Positions 43,883 through 55,375 of a stretch of DNA of 64,000 nucleotides are shown piece after piece. The stretch comes from Rhinopithecus roxellana. Lineage: Eukaryota; Chordata; Mammalia; Primates; Cercopithecidae. Every line of letters starts with the position of its first letter. Within the stretch, counting starts at the first letter, position 1. The notes beneath the pieces are model-generated. The model was not told where the DNA came from, did not search any database, and was given only the letters and a program-made list of their open reading frames with translations. A program made the position numbers and the translations under genes. The DNA is taken from NCBI RefSeq assembly GCF_007565055.1, contig NC_044551.1, forward strand, positions 96,936,089 through 97,000,088. Reading direction: 5' to 3'.

Positions 43883-44417
43883 AACATTATATAATTCTAT
43901 TTACTATATTCATTCAATGTATCAGAGACTCTTTTAAAAGGAACCTGAAGTTTGAAAAGGGTCAAAATGTCTAGGACCTAGGTTAGTAATTTTCTTTAGC
44001 TTTTTCTATATATAGTCCGTTTAATAAGATGTAGTTGAAGTAATTCACTAAATCCATGTGATGTTAAGAAGCTGAGAAATTAATGGTTACTGTTCCATTC
44101 TTTAGTATCCCCTTAGCACAATCACACAAAAATTGACTCTGTAGTAGCTAGTCCAGGAGTTTAGCAATCAACCCTGAGAGCGGAAAGCTTCTCTGTCACC
44201 ATGGACTTATTGTTGCCATGCCAACAAGAAACTTAGAAGTTGCTTGAGGTTGCAGTTCTCGAGAAACTTACAATCAAAACCAATAATAGGATAAATGCAT
44301 ATCTTGGAATGTAAACTGATTGCACTTTAGAATGATTTTCAACTTACAGACAAAGCATAAAAAGTAAAATTGATCAGTTATAGATCCTCTCCAAATTTGG
44401 TTTTGGATTTAACCAAT
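43883..44417. other. Unassigned sequence
   Basis: No named repeat or gene is apparent. Confidence 0.4.
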
Positions 44418-44690
44418 ACTAACAGTTAAAATTGACTGAGTACTTATTACACAATAAGCATTGACACTTTTTACACATACTACTATCCCACTGAATTCTC
44501 ATAGCAACATTAGGAGGTCGGTACTACAATTATCTCGTGTACTTTATAGAGATGAGAATACTGAAGTTTGGAGAGGGTAAGAAACTTTTCCAAGGTCACA
44601 AAACTAGTGAGAGATAAGGCTGAGACTCACCATCAGGCAAATGGACTCCAGTGTCCAATCTTTCACCACTATCCTTTTCTACATCCCATA
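44418..44690 (+). mobile_element. MIR
   Basis: A long sense MIR: TTGACTGAGTACTTATTACAC, AATTCTCATAGCAACATTAGG, GATGAGAATACTGAAG, CTTTTCCAAGGTCACAAAAC and GGCAAATGGACTCCAGTG. Confidence 0.88.
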
Positions 44691-46114
44691 ACGCAAGAAA
44701 GATAGGGCCCCTGCCAGGCAGAGTGAGCCACTGGGGTGGACTGACCGGTTAAAGTCAAGAGCATAGAAGTTGAGGGCTGAAAGGACACTTTTAAATCACT
44801 TAATAAGTGCTCTGATGTCTTTAAAAGTAACTTCACTGTTCCTTAGTCCATGCCCACAGTCTATCTTCTTCTAGGAGAGGATTTGAAGCAACCGTCATCT
44901 CTACTAAAGGGTTTTTTCAGCCTCTGTTTGTACCGTGCCAGGAAGGGGACTAGACCCTGCCCTGATGTCTCTTTGTGGCAATGCTAACCCTCAGAATGCG
45001 TGAGTTTTCATAAAGTGAAAAACCCGACCTTTTAATTATGTTCTCTGATGCCTACAAACTAATTCTGTTCCCTTAGAATGGCTCCCCCAATGTTGGTAAG
45101 CAGGGATCTTCTCCCTCAAAGAGAAGAGGTTTTTCTTCTCCAGCTTAAATAGACTCCGTTAAGGCATCCTTTATCATCCCTTCTGCTTTCCTCCAGACAA
45201 CATTCAGTCTGTCATTTTTTTTTCCCCTCAGTTTAAACTTGATAGTTTGGACTAGGTTAAAGCATTTCAGGATTATCACTTTCCCCATTTACCAACGCAA
45301 TGCCTCTATTGAGAGAGAACACGGAAGCAAAGCAGAAATTGTGCTCTATTACCTTCTGCCATCCTCAGCTCTTCCACTTACTGTGCTCATTCAACATGAC
45401 AGGAGTTCTCTAAGGGGGCGGGGCGGGGTGGGGGAGGGCATGACCCAGAATGTCTTCCATCTTGCTCCAAAGAAAATCTTGAAATTTTAGACCCTCCTTG
45501 CAGCCTTACATTATCTTGGTTTTAGTGTCTCTGGCTCTATTTCTATAGGTGTTTTTAGTGTTATGCCCTCACCTTTGCATAAATTGTGACTTTGCTGCCC
45601 TATTTTCATTCTCATGGGCTTCTCTTCTCTCTTGAGCCATCTCAGTCTGAGTGTTCCTATCTCTCCTTGGAAACTTGGCGTCAGTCTGAGCATGCGTCGA
45701 ATCTCACATCTCCTGAAAGTTCCTCATTATTAAGGAGAAATACACCCAAAGTAGCAGTTCCTTTGCCACTTCCTTTATTTTCTGAGAAGTGAAATTGTAA
45801 GCCAAACTAGTAAATCTAGACACTTATCAGATGACCTGATTTTCAAATGGAAATTTCTAGAATTTTGGGGTAATTGGAGCCTCTCGTTATTTTCCATAAC
45901 TTGCTAATGTGCCAATTTTATGATCAACATCGAGTACTTTAACCAAATTCTCCAGCATACCCCCACTACAGTACTTCCTTTATTCCTCTATCTATATCAC
46001 ACACACATGTGTTATATACCCATATTGATGTTTATGCATACATGCGCACATATATATATTTTTACCCTTATCTAGATTTTTCTTTTATAATTTTATTCTT
46101 GTATTAACAGGTTT
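44691..46114. other. Unassigned sequence with a G-rich tract and AC/AT repeats
   Basis: GGGGGCGGGGCGGGGTGGGG lies at 45414-45433. Short CA/TA runs lie at 45998-46056. No gene is supported. Confidence 0.4.
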
Positions 46115-46252
46115 GAGTGACCATATGTTCTAGTTTGCCTGGGATGGTCTTACTTTACTTGTTGTTCTGGGTGTAATTAGTAATTAATACATTTCTCTTT
46201 TGTTATCAAAAGTGTGCTAGTTTGGGCAATAAATTATACAATCATCCTATCA
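46115..46252 (+). mobile_element. Short inverted-terminal element (MER91-like)
   Basis: GAGTGACCATATGTTCTAGT at the left and an ATTATACAATCATCCTATC at the right form imperfect inverted ends, with TTTGGGCAATAAATTATA near the right. It resembles a short hAT-Tip100-type element; the name is tentative. Confidence 0.55.
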
Positions 46253-46974
46253 AACCTTCCATTCTACATTCTGTATCCTGTCTCAGAGTCTGATTCCTGG
46301 ATTGGAAATAGAGAAAAAAAAAAAAAATGCCTGCGTCCCCTGGCTCTTTAATTTCCTGATCAGCACTTCCAGCTCTTGGGTTTTTTTTTTTTTTCCTATT
46401 TAATAGTTGCATGCTCCTGACTATGTGAAGTCCTTGCAGAGCTGGAGGATGCCATTTGTCCTGATGTGTCCTTTTCCTCTTGGGTTCTTTGATCTCTCAG
46501 TTTCAACATGCTGATTCCCTGGTTGTTTCATGTGGGCTGTGTGCTCACAGTGTTGATCTTAACAGGTCTTAATTCACTGTAGGAGGCTGGGCTACATCTG
46601 TTGTACAGGTGAACTAACTCTGAATGTCTTCTTATCTTTCTCTCTTTTACATTAGTATGTATTCTTAGAATCTTGGATATTCTGAATTATTTTCTTTGTT
46701 TTGCCCTGGATTGCTTTGTTGCATGAAACAAGTAGGCAGTGCACATAAGAATTATCTCTTCCTTTTCATTTGCTCTTCAAGCAGTGAGATCAGCTTGGCT
46801 AACTGGCGGCCTCTAGCAGGAAAAGAAACCCAGTGCCACAGGCCATAGAAACAGTCCTCTCTGCTTCTCTACTTCTTAAAATATAAAGTTTATTGAATGT
46901 CAAGTTCACTGCTTCTCCCCCAACTCCTGGAGCAAGCGCCTCTTTGACCTGTTCCGGGGGAGGGAGGCAGCACA
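46253..46974. other. Unassigned sequence with A- and T-runs
   Basis: An A-run (46313-46327) and a T-run (46380-46394) are present. No gene or named repeat. Confidence 0.4.
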
Positions 46975-47215
46975 GGTCAGTGGTCAAGACCATAGCCTCA
47001 AAGTCAGAAAACTTTGGGTTTCATTCCTCACTGTGGCCTCACGTAGTTACTTGATTTCTGAGTTGAAGCCCCCTTGCTTGCAAAATGGGGATAACAATTC
47101 TTACATGATTGGATTTGAGAAAGTTAAATGAGATCATATATAGAATATGCTGAGCATCGTACCTGGCAATTAATGCACACTTAGTAAATACTTGTCATTC
47201 TTATAATTGCTATTA
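46975..47215 (-). mobile_element. MIR
   Basis: GTCAGTGGTCAAGACCATAG, CAAAATGGGGATAACAATTC, AGAAAGTTAAATGAGATCA and CCTGGCAATTAATGCACACT are antisense MIR words in order. Confidence 0.8.
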
Positions 47216-47424
47216 TTTGTTTTAGTGTCAGAACTATAATGAACTATTGATTCATCAGATTCTATCTTATGAAGGTGACAGCAACCTCTAACACAATGAC
47301 ACCAAACACATGGCCAACAGTGAGGTTCATGGGCACCTTTGCTCTGTTCTCTTGAGTGGCTATCAGTGGCTGAGAATGCCAGTCAGTCAACCGGCTGGTA
47401 GACCATGTGATGAAATAAAAATGA

Positions 47425-47705
47425 TTCTCCAGGAGGAATAAGTGTCCTATAGCATTACAGGGTGACTATAATAAACAGCAATTTATTGGACATTTTCAAA
47501 TAGCTATGTATTGTACATTTTCAAATAGCTAGAATAACAGATTTTGAATGTTCTCAACAGAAAGAAATAATAAATGTTTAAGGTGATGGTTATGCTAATT
47601 ACCATGATTTGATCATTACACATTGCATACATGTATTGAAATATCACACTGCACCCCATACATATGTATAATTATGTATCAATTAAAAATAATGATGATA
47701 AAAAT
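47425..47705 (+). mobile_element. L1 3' UTR, sense
   Basis: AGGGTGACTATAATAAACAG, TTAAGGTGATGGTTATGC, TGATTTGATCATTACACATT and CCCCATACATATGTATAATT form a sense L1 3' end. ACATTTTCAAATAGCTA is tandemly doubled at 47492-47532. The stretch 47216-47424 is unassigned. Confidence 0.8.
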
Positions 47706-47736
47706 GATTCTCTATGTGTGAGTAATTGGAGTGACT

Positions 47737-48008
47737 TTTTTTTTTTTTTTTTTTTTTTTTTTGAGATGGAGTCTCAATCTGTTGCCCAGCCTTCGCCTTC
47801 TGGGTTCAACCAATTCTCCTGCCTCAGCCTCCCTAGTGGCTGGGATTACTGGCATGCACCACCACACCCAGCAAATTTTTGTATTTTTAGTAGAGATGGG
47901 GTTTTGCCACGTTGGCCAGGCTGGGCTGGAACTCCTGACCTCAAGTGATCCACCCGCCTTGGCCTCCCAAAGTGCTGGGATTACGGGTGTGAGCCACCTG
48001 TAATTCAC
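47737..48008 (-). mobile_element. Alu with a left-arm deletion
   Basis: About 24 T, then GAGATGGAGTCTCAATCTGTTGCCCAGCC jumps straight to TTCGCCTTCTGGGTTC, so roughly 40 bp is missing. The flanks GGAGTGACTTT and GGAGTGGCTTT look like its duplication. Confidence 0.9.
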
Positions 48009-48019
48009 ACCCAGTCCCT

Positions 48020-48514
48020 GGAGTGGCTTTAATTTTTGTTTTGCATATGCTTCCCTTTTTGACTCAACAAGAAATAGCATCCACTGTAGCTTTTCTTCTA
48101 GAGGATGGATAACATGGAAGGAATGATGGGTGAAGAGAAGCCAAGATTTCAAGTCGATCTTAAATTTGTAGCCTGATCAAATGGAATCTTCTAAGAAGGT
48201 CTACTGCTATGCCTAGGCGTGTGAACCTCAAGCGAAATTTGAGTGTTTCTGCTCACTTACATTTTCCCTTGGAGGTCAGGAGAAAGACCCCCAATTCCCA
48301 ACTCTCCTCTTCCCTAGATTCCTGGTTCCTTGATTTTCTTCCCGTTACACATTGTTTTCCAGGTACTATCCCAGTTAGTGCCCATAACCAGTGGAATCAG
48401 CACTTACTGCAAGGGCTTTTGACGACTCCTTTCGGCTGGCAAACTAATTAGAGACCCTGTTCTCCTTCTGTAGCCCTTACTACTCATTACATGAAGCTTT
48501 GTATTTATGTAGCA
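48020..48514. other. Unassigned sequence
   Basis: Nothing recognised. Confidence 0.4.
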
Positions 48515-48735
48515 TTATTTCTTTTTATAGCCAACCTCATTTTTTATTTTACACTCTTTGATTATCTGATTATTTCTGAGCAACACCTCTAGGCAGGAAA
48601 AAAATGGACAAACTGAGGCTCAAAATGCTTAAGTAACTCTCTGAAGATCTTACAATGAGTCAGGGAGTGAGACAGGAATAGAAACCACGACGCTATCCTT
48701 CTAAACTGTTTTTCTGACCACTAGACCACACTTCC
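48515..48735 (+). mobile_element. MIR
   Basis: A diverged sense MIR: ACAAACTGAGGCTCAAAATG, CTTAAGTAACTCTCTGAAG, TTACAATGAGTCAGGGAGTG and CTGACCACTAGACCACACTT. Confidence 0.7.
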
Positions 48736-49205
48736 TCTCCAGACTATGAAACACTGGAAAATGGGACTCAGGCAGCGAGTAAATATGGAGGCGAACCCAC
48801 AGAAACACAATTTTACTTGTACCCAAATCATGTCATTTAGCAAAGGAAAACAGCAAAACACCCCAGTCTTTTCGATGTCATCCAAAATTATAATCTAAAC
48901 CCACAATGGATGTAGAATAGGAAATGAGTCTGCCCTGAATTGGCATAGTTTTCCATTTAAAATAAATTTGAAAAAAAATTTTTTTCCCTGATATGTTTTT
49001 CCTTTATATGAAAGAAGAATCTAAGTATTCAGTTTTATGTAGATTTCAGGGTATACAAATAAAATACTTTTATTACTCTCATTCTTTGCACAATAAAAGC
49101 CTAACCAATAATAATTTATTGAGTATTTAAGGCTTTGTGGGAACAGCAGGTATATTAGACATAGTTATTGTCTTTAGACTCAAATTTTATTTTAGTCTAT
49201 TTTTA
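48736..49205. other. Unassigned sequence
   Basis: AT-rich with no named repeat. Confidence 0.4.
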
Positions 49206-49247
49206 TTTCAATGGCAAAATGGCAATTACTTTCACACCAACCTAACA
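49206..49247 (+). mobile_element. MADE1/mariner half-element
   Basis: ATTTCAATGGCAAAATGGC then ATTACTTTCACACCAACCTAA matches one half of the 80-bp mariner-derived MADE1 palindrome. The other half is missing or lost. Confidence 0.75.
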
Positions 49248-50854
49248 GTTGGACAGAGACTACACATGCCCATAAAGAGCTGAAGACAGTTGATGATGAA
49301 CAGCAACTAAGCAGGAGTGAGGAGGAAGCAGCCTGTGACGTACAATGGTGAACACCAAAGCGACACGGACAAAGATTTGGGTTTGTGTCCTGACTGTACC
49401 ACCAGCTAACTCGCCGTCGTAGATGAATCAGATCTCAGATCCCATACATCAACAGACAGCGATAGCAATTGCTGGCTTTGTCTGCCCGCAGCGTTGGTGT
49501 GGAAGTCAGCCTGAGAAAATGCGTGTAAAAAGGGCAGTGAGCTGGAAGATGAAATATGGGAGGTATCCAAATCATATTAAGGTTGCCCAGCCAAGCCTTC
49601 TTCCTTTGCGTTTAGGATCTCCAATGACATAGCTTTTGAAGACTGTTCGTCATGCCTAAATGGAAATTAAAACAAGAAATTAAAAACAAGCTCCTTTGGA
49701 AATTATTTTTGGCGATGAGAACAGAAAACCACACGATATTTTCCCTTTGGCAAATAGTTCCTTGTCTCATCATTTGGAATATGTGTGAGTGAGAGGTATC
49801 TGAACACCTCGTGTGAAATCTTCTGATAATGAGTGTGAAGAGAGAACTTTTCCATTTGGAAGAGCAAGGCATGCAATTTGGGGAAGCTGAGTCCTCTAGA
49901 CTGTGACAGAGAATGCCAAAAAGCCCTCCCACCTGTGGTTCCCAGGAAGCAATGACAACAATACTTCATCACACAGGCTATGTGGCAAGCAGCAAGAATC
50001 CTGGAATGACCTTTTCATGAGAACAAGCCTGAAGCTATGTTCTGGGCTTCCATCTGTGGATAAAAATTGGGTATTGTTGATATGGGAAACTTGAGAAAAG
50101 GCAGAAATTCTTTAACATTTTAAAGTTACTTTTAACATTAACTTAAAAATTGTTACTTTTGCAATCAGACAGGGACAACTTACCACAATTATCCTTAATT
50201 TATAAACTGCCAGGACATTTTAAGTTTAGAAGGTCATTAAGATTTTTCTTAGTGGAGAAAACAACTAACATTAAAACTTTTAAGATTCTTTGACTAATCT
50301 CTGCTTACATCGTCACTTTTTGTATAGTAGTAGTTCATGACACTTTATATTTAGCAAAAAACAGATTTTTTTTTACACTGACTTTACCACCCTTATAATG
50401 ATATCAAAAGACTAAGTTATCTTCTATCTAAAACAAAGGAATTGGAATACAATCCCTGTCTTTTTCTTGGGATAGTGCATGGCCCAATGTAAGAAGAATT
50501 GCAGAGCTCTTGTGCCAAAAGTAGAATAATGGGCAACATTTAGAAAACAATGCCCTGGTGCCTGCCAGCCTTCATGCACATGTTTTAAGGGTATAATTTA
50601 TATGACAAGCCTTGTGGGTGGGTCATAATATATTAGCACCATCTAGTGGTGATGGGCAAAGCTGTCTGTCTTCACCACCCCCACCCTACCTCTCAAACAA
50701 GTTACAGCCAAAGCACAGCTGATTGTGCTCTATTTATGGTCTTTGACCTAAATTTATTGCCACTGTTCACTCTGAAAATTAAAGGTGCTGCACAACTGGA
50801 TCAAACAGATGAAGGAGAAGTGTGCACCCTATTGTAATGATAATACTTGCATTA
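49248..50854. other. Unassigned Alu-free sequence
   Basis: About 1.6 kb with no repeat family I can name. Overlapping minus frames at 49612-49972 have no recognisable domain. Confidence 0.4.
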
Positions 50855-51075
50855 TAATGATCGCTTGTGTTTATTGAGCACTAAGTACATGATCGATGTT
50901 GTACACAATGCTTTTCATAATCATCTTACTCCATCTGCATGAGAATCTATTTGGTATCTGTTATCATAATTATGGCTATTTTACAGGTAAGGAAACTGAG
51001 GCCCAGAGAGCTTTACTTGCCTAGGTTACACATTCAGTATTTAGAAGACAAAAACCTTCCTTGTCTCACTGACTT
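50855..51075 (+). mobile_element. MIR
   Basis: TTGTGTTTATTGAGCACTAAG, TACAGGTAAGGAAACTGAGG and CCCAGAGAGCTTTACTTGCC mark a sense MIR. Confidence 0.85.
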
Positions 51076-51179
51076 TTCAGGTTGGTACCACGAGGTGCAC
51101 CATCACTAGGATGCTACGGAGTAGGAGGAGCTCGGGAGCTTCCACAAACCGAGAAAGCACCTGCAGAAAGGGAAGCAGC

Positions 51180-51350
51180 GGAGCACACTGATTAAGGATA
51201 CACACTCCAGGGTCCAACTGGAATGGGGTTCAAGTCACGACTTAACCAGTTATTACTTCTGTGTCCTTGGTAAAATTACAGTACCTTCTTAGAACCTCAG
51301 TTTCTTCTTCTGTAAAATGGAGATAATAATACATTATTCATGGAGGAGAA
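51180..51350 (-). mobile_element. MIR
   Basis: ACTGATTAAGGATACACACTCC, CAGTTTCTTCTTCTGTAAAA and TGGAGATAATAATACATTA mark an antisense MIR, opposed to the one at 50855. Confidence 0.85.
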
Positions 51351-52186
51351 GTTGGGAGTGGAGTATTAGTTGAGATATGCGTGCATAGGGTATGGTTCAT
51401 AGGAGCCATTGAGGGGCTATTACTATATTTCTATTTTAATTTTTTAAAAATTTTGTATATTTCTCTTTTAATTCATTTGAATGCACAAACCAAACAGTGA
51501 TCAGAGTCCTCTATCTCTCTTCCAAGGTCTCAAAACACTCATTTATGTATGGAAAGAAATGGGACAGAAGGATTTGTTTTAGGGTACAATAGCAAATTGG
51601 TGTGGAGAGGAAAGTAGTGTAATAGAATACCTTAATCTGTAGCTTTTTATGGAACAAAGGAGTAACTTGTTCATCAATAGACAGTGTTGCTGTCATTGGC
51701 AAGTCTTTCTCACATGCAGAGTCCAGAGAAGTTTCACACAGTGGTCAAGTGGCTCTTCTGGACTGTACAGAGGTGGAGATGTGGGAATGACCCGTTTCCT
51801 CTTGAGGCTACACCCTTGCAGAAGGCACTTGGCTTTTATTTTCCATTCTCAGAGCACTGCAGGTGGTGACCACCATGGTTCAGCAGAAAAATCTCTTTCC
51901 TTGGAATTCTTCCTTCTTTCTTTGTGCTCTTGTCTCTGCTCATTCAGCAAAGCCTGGGTTTGCTGCTGGAGCGGCTGAGAACATGGGGTGGGTTCAGGGG
52001 GAATTTAGATCTGGAGGTGAAAGTCAGGATGTGAGTGTAACATGTGTGGAGGGAGCTGGTCTCAGTGTGACTTATCTAAAAGAAAATCAGAGCCTTACCA
52101 CTGCTCAGGAAAGCCAGGAGAGCCAGACTCCCTTCTGCTTTGCTTGGCGTGACCATAGTTCCACTCCTGTTCTATCATTTTCTTTC
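51351..52186. other. Unassigned sequence
   Basis: No named repeat. Overlapping plus frames run from 51649 into the CTTT tract, and their tail is only repeat. Confidence 0.4.
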
Positions 52187-52209
52187 TTCCTTTTTTCTCT
52201 TTTCTTTTT

Positions 52210-52300
<91 letters not shown>

Positions 52301-52371
52301 CTCTCTCTCACTCTCTCTCTCTCTCTCTGTCTCTCTTCCTTCCTTCCTTCCCCTTCTTCTTCATCATCATC
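52187..52371 (+). repeat. CTTT/CT/CCTT microsatellite
   Basis: TTTC repeats run from 52207 to about 52300, followed by CT repeats to 52337, CCTT repeats to 52352, and TTC/ATC triplets. The strand is almost purely pyrimidine for about 185 bp. It continues the T tail of the next Alu. Confidence 0.95.
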
Positions 52372-52404
<33 letters not shown>

Positions 52405-52689
52405 CCACATGGAGTCTCTCTGTCACCCAGGCTGGAGTGCAGTGGTGTGATCTTGCCTCACTGCAATCTCTGCCTCTCGGGTTCACGGGATTCTTCTGCC
52501 TCAGCCTCCCAAGTAGCTGGGACTACAGGCGGGTGTGTGTCACCATGCCAGGCTAATTTTTGCATTTTTAGAAGAGACAGGGTTTCACTATGTTGGCCAG
52601 GCTGGTCACGAACTCCTGGCGTCAAGTGATCTGCCTGCCTCAGCCTCCCAAAGTGCTGGGATTACAGGCGTGAGCCACCATGACTGGCC
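52372..52689 (-). mobile_element. Alu S-type
   Basis: A 33-T tail, then CATGGAGTCTCTCTGTCACC and the normal antisense Alu to CATGACTGGCC. A small GCGGGTGTGTGTCACC change lies near 52528. Confidence 0.93.
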
Positions 52690-52764
52690 TGATCCTGCTG
52701 CTTCTGTAGCCCAAGCTCTTTGAATACAGAGTGTGCCTCAGGTGAATATCATGATGTCATATCA

Positions 52765-53585
52765 CCTGTAATGCACTCTCTACCTGGTAGTCAGAGACAC
52801 CTGTTGCAAACAGGAGTCTGATAAAGTCACTTTCTTGCCTGGACCCATATGGTGATTTCCCATTGCTTACTAAGTTGTGATCTTACTACACCTAATCTAA
52901 ATTTTGCTAGATCTTACTAAAATGTGAAAAATCTGTAACTTGACTTAGCAGGGCATGTGTGATGTAACTCCTGCCTACTTCTCCACACTCATCTTCAGCT
53001 TCTTCTGGCCCTCTCAGCTTCCTCCCTATAGTCCAGATACCTTGTTCCCAGAATGCCCAAAGCTCCTTCTCAGTGCAAGGCCTTTGTATATGCTGTTACC
53101 ACCACTTGGACAATCTTCACTAGATTCTCTGGTACTTATCCTTGGACATGTGACTTCCCAAACCTTGTTGCCTATTAGCATTGCCCAGGGAGCTTAAAAG
53201 TATCCCGATACCCAGACTTCACCCCATGCCAGTTCAATCAGAATCTCTGGAGGAAACAGCCAGGCAAAAGCATTTTTTTAAAAGCTTTCCAGGCAATTTC
53301 AATGTGTAGGCAACTTGGAGAACCAGTTCTTAGCTTAACTGTTTTCATCTTACGGAGAGTTCTTGTCCTCATTTCCCAGTCTAGTTTGGACTCCCTCATT
53401 AAATGTTCTCATAGTAGTATTCTGTATGTTTTCAACAAACACTCTGTATTTGTTCAATGTCTCTCCCACTAGACTATAAGCTCCATGAAGCTGTATCTAG
53501 TGTGTTCACTTCTTTATTCCTAGGATGTAGCACAGAGCCTGGCACTTAGGAGGTGCTCAAGAAATAACCGTGATAAGAATGAAAG
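52765..53585 (+). mobile_element. L2 LINE with an inserted MER5-type element
   Basis: The left part is up to 53149 (TTCCCAGAATGCCCAAAGC, AAGGCCTTTGTATATGCTG) and the right part is 53326-53585 (TATAAGCTCCATGAAGCTG, GCACAGAGCCTGGCACTTAG). Together they run to the standard L2 3' end. Confidence 0.8.
53150..53325 (+). mobile_element. MER5/MER58-like hAT element
   Basis: CAGGGAGCTTAAAAGTATCC, CCAGTTCAATCAGAATCTCT and TTAAAAGCTTTCCAGGCAAT, ending GGAGAACCAGTTCT. It interrupts the L2. Confidence 0.8.
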
Positions 53586-53846
53586 CTCTAATGTGGATTG
53601 CTGATGGTTCTCCCCAGAGGATGGAGAGCTGTAGTTTGATTATCCAACTCAGGCACATGCCCCCACATTGTTGAGTCTATGACAGGTCAATATGAAGAGG
53701 GGGTCCTCCCCACTGGGGAGGTGACCACAATTCCATCACCTGAGAAGAACATTTTCCTGCCTCTGGGAATGCATCTATTCTAGGTCATGGCAAGGACTAG
53801 AAATATCAAGGGCTACACGTGACCACTGGGCTGCCCTCCCACAACT
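53586..53846. other. Unassigned sequence
   Basis: Nothing recognised. It includes a GGTCCTCCCCACTGGGGAGG self-complementary patch near 53702. Confidence 0.4.
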
Positions 53847-54028
53847 GTATTGGTCTATTACCTTATTTTTAACTTATCTTTAGCAGGGAATATTTACCAA
53901 GAAATATATTTTCAACACTCAACAGCCAAAGGACATTCCCATTTGACTGCTGAATACTGACAGTGTATTTCTTGGTGTGTATTCCCTGCTGAAGACAATG
54001 AATTAAAAGTAAGTTAATAGGCCAATAC
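53847..54028. repeat. Imperfect palindrome, MITE-like
   Basis: The left arm (53847-53930) and the reverse complement of the right arm (53942-54028) share GTATTGG, CTATTA, AGCAGGGAATA, ACCAAGAAATA and CAAA in the same order, with about three quarters of positions identical and a central loop of about 11 bp. TA dinucleotides stand at 53848 and 54026 just outside TTGG/CCAA, as expected for a mariner/Tigger-type insertion. I cannot assign a family. There is no coding sequence. Confidence 0.75.
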
Positions 54029-55129
54029 TTTTGCTGGAGAGTAGTCTTGTGACATTAATATAACTTTAGAATGTGCTTTACAGAGAGCAGAAATAGGTTT
54101 AGTTGATGCCTTCAATGTGCCATCTTGCAGGATAGCATAGATATGTGCTCAGAAGGATAAAAAAATTAAAGACATGGTTTTATGTATAGTACACTGTACA
54201 ATTAAGGAACATTAGGTGCATGACAAGACAATCCTGAAGTCCATTTCAATTGTATATATTTTCTGTTGTGCATCTCCTTCTACAGATTTGTTGCATGATA
54301 TTACAAACATGGAAAATATCTTACTGAAAGAGAATGTAAAAAGTCATAATTTCTAATGAATAGACATGGGAACATCATTTGCCAGTAGATGTTGTTTAGG
54401 ACCCTTTCTGCAACTGTGGATGATTCATTTTATGCCAGTGTCTCAGTTTCTCCATCCCTAGAACAAGAGTAATGAAATTGGCCTTTAATTAAAGTCTCTA
54501 TTTTTTTTTAAGGCTCCAGGGAAGTTAGGTCCAATGGAAAAATGAAATATTTGAGGATATGACTTAGTCTGTGCTAAGAGTTTTATAGGCAGCTTACCAA
54601 GGGTTTTTTTCCAAGTGATTTGCACGATATGCAAAATGTATTTTAAGCCAAACGTCTCGGACGGGGCGACATGCACAATAACCTGTCCCAAAAGCAATTA
54701 TCACATCGGGACACACCCACTGGGATTCAATGCTCCTATTTAAAGTCTGTCCAAACACTACAGCCCACGTCTATAATGGCTTTGGCAGAAGGGTGAGAAC
54801 CAGCATCTGCAAAAACCTTATTTAACTGAGCAGGAAATGGATGTTTTCCGAGAGTTTTAAAACTCTGGATGTTACCAGAGTTTTAAAAGTCAAGAAATAC
54901 CTATTTTGTGAACAGGATTTATGATTTCATCCCTACAAGAAGAAGTAAAAGCAAATGGACAAAAATTAATTCTGTAAAGAAATCACAGCTCTGCTGCCCA
55001 TTTTCCAATGGAAATTGAGGGTTCTTTGTTGAATACATTGTCTTGGGAAGTAATCTCCCTGAAACACAGGGACTTTCCTAAGCATGTAAACATATTCTGA
55101 TCTCTCTAGATTTCTGAGATCTTAAGCAT
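54029..55129. other. Unassigned Alu-free sequence with a perfect small hairpin
   Basis: At 54855-54888 a perfect 14-bp stem, TTTTAAAACTCTGG with CCAGAGTTTTAAAA, encloses the loop ATGTTA. A CpG-rich CTCGGACGGGGCGACA patch lies near 54655. No gene is seen. Confidence 0.45.
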
Positions 55130-55375
55130 AGGGTCAGCTCAGGCTTTGCCTTTTTCAGAAAGTCTTCGTTAATAACTCCTCTCCTGTGCCCTCTGGGTTA
55201 GAAGTTCTTTTATGCTGCATACCTATCGCTGGGTTTCCATGTTGTTTTGAAGTTGTCCTCTTCTCCATTAGGTTGTGAGTCACTGACAGTCGTGGATACG
55301 ACTTCACTGTCGCTCCTGCTGTACTCGGCACAGTGTTGTTTAGTAAGTGATTGCTATGTAAGTGAAGAGAGGAAA
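55130..55375 (+). mobile_element. L2-like LINE 3' region
   Basis: CAGAAAGTCTTCGTTAATAAC, AGGTTGTGAGTCACTGAC and ACTCGGCACAGTGTTGTTTA follow L2 order. Divergence is considerable. Confidence 0.5.

Noticed and set aside
49612..49972. Overlapping minus frames of 89 and 106 codons
   Set aside because: No motif, homology or splice context. Two phases are open over the same bases.
52105..52450. Lysine/arginine/glutamate-rich and serine/leucine/phenylalanine-rich frames
   Set aside because: They are six-frame readings of the CTTT/CT microsatellite.
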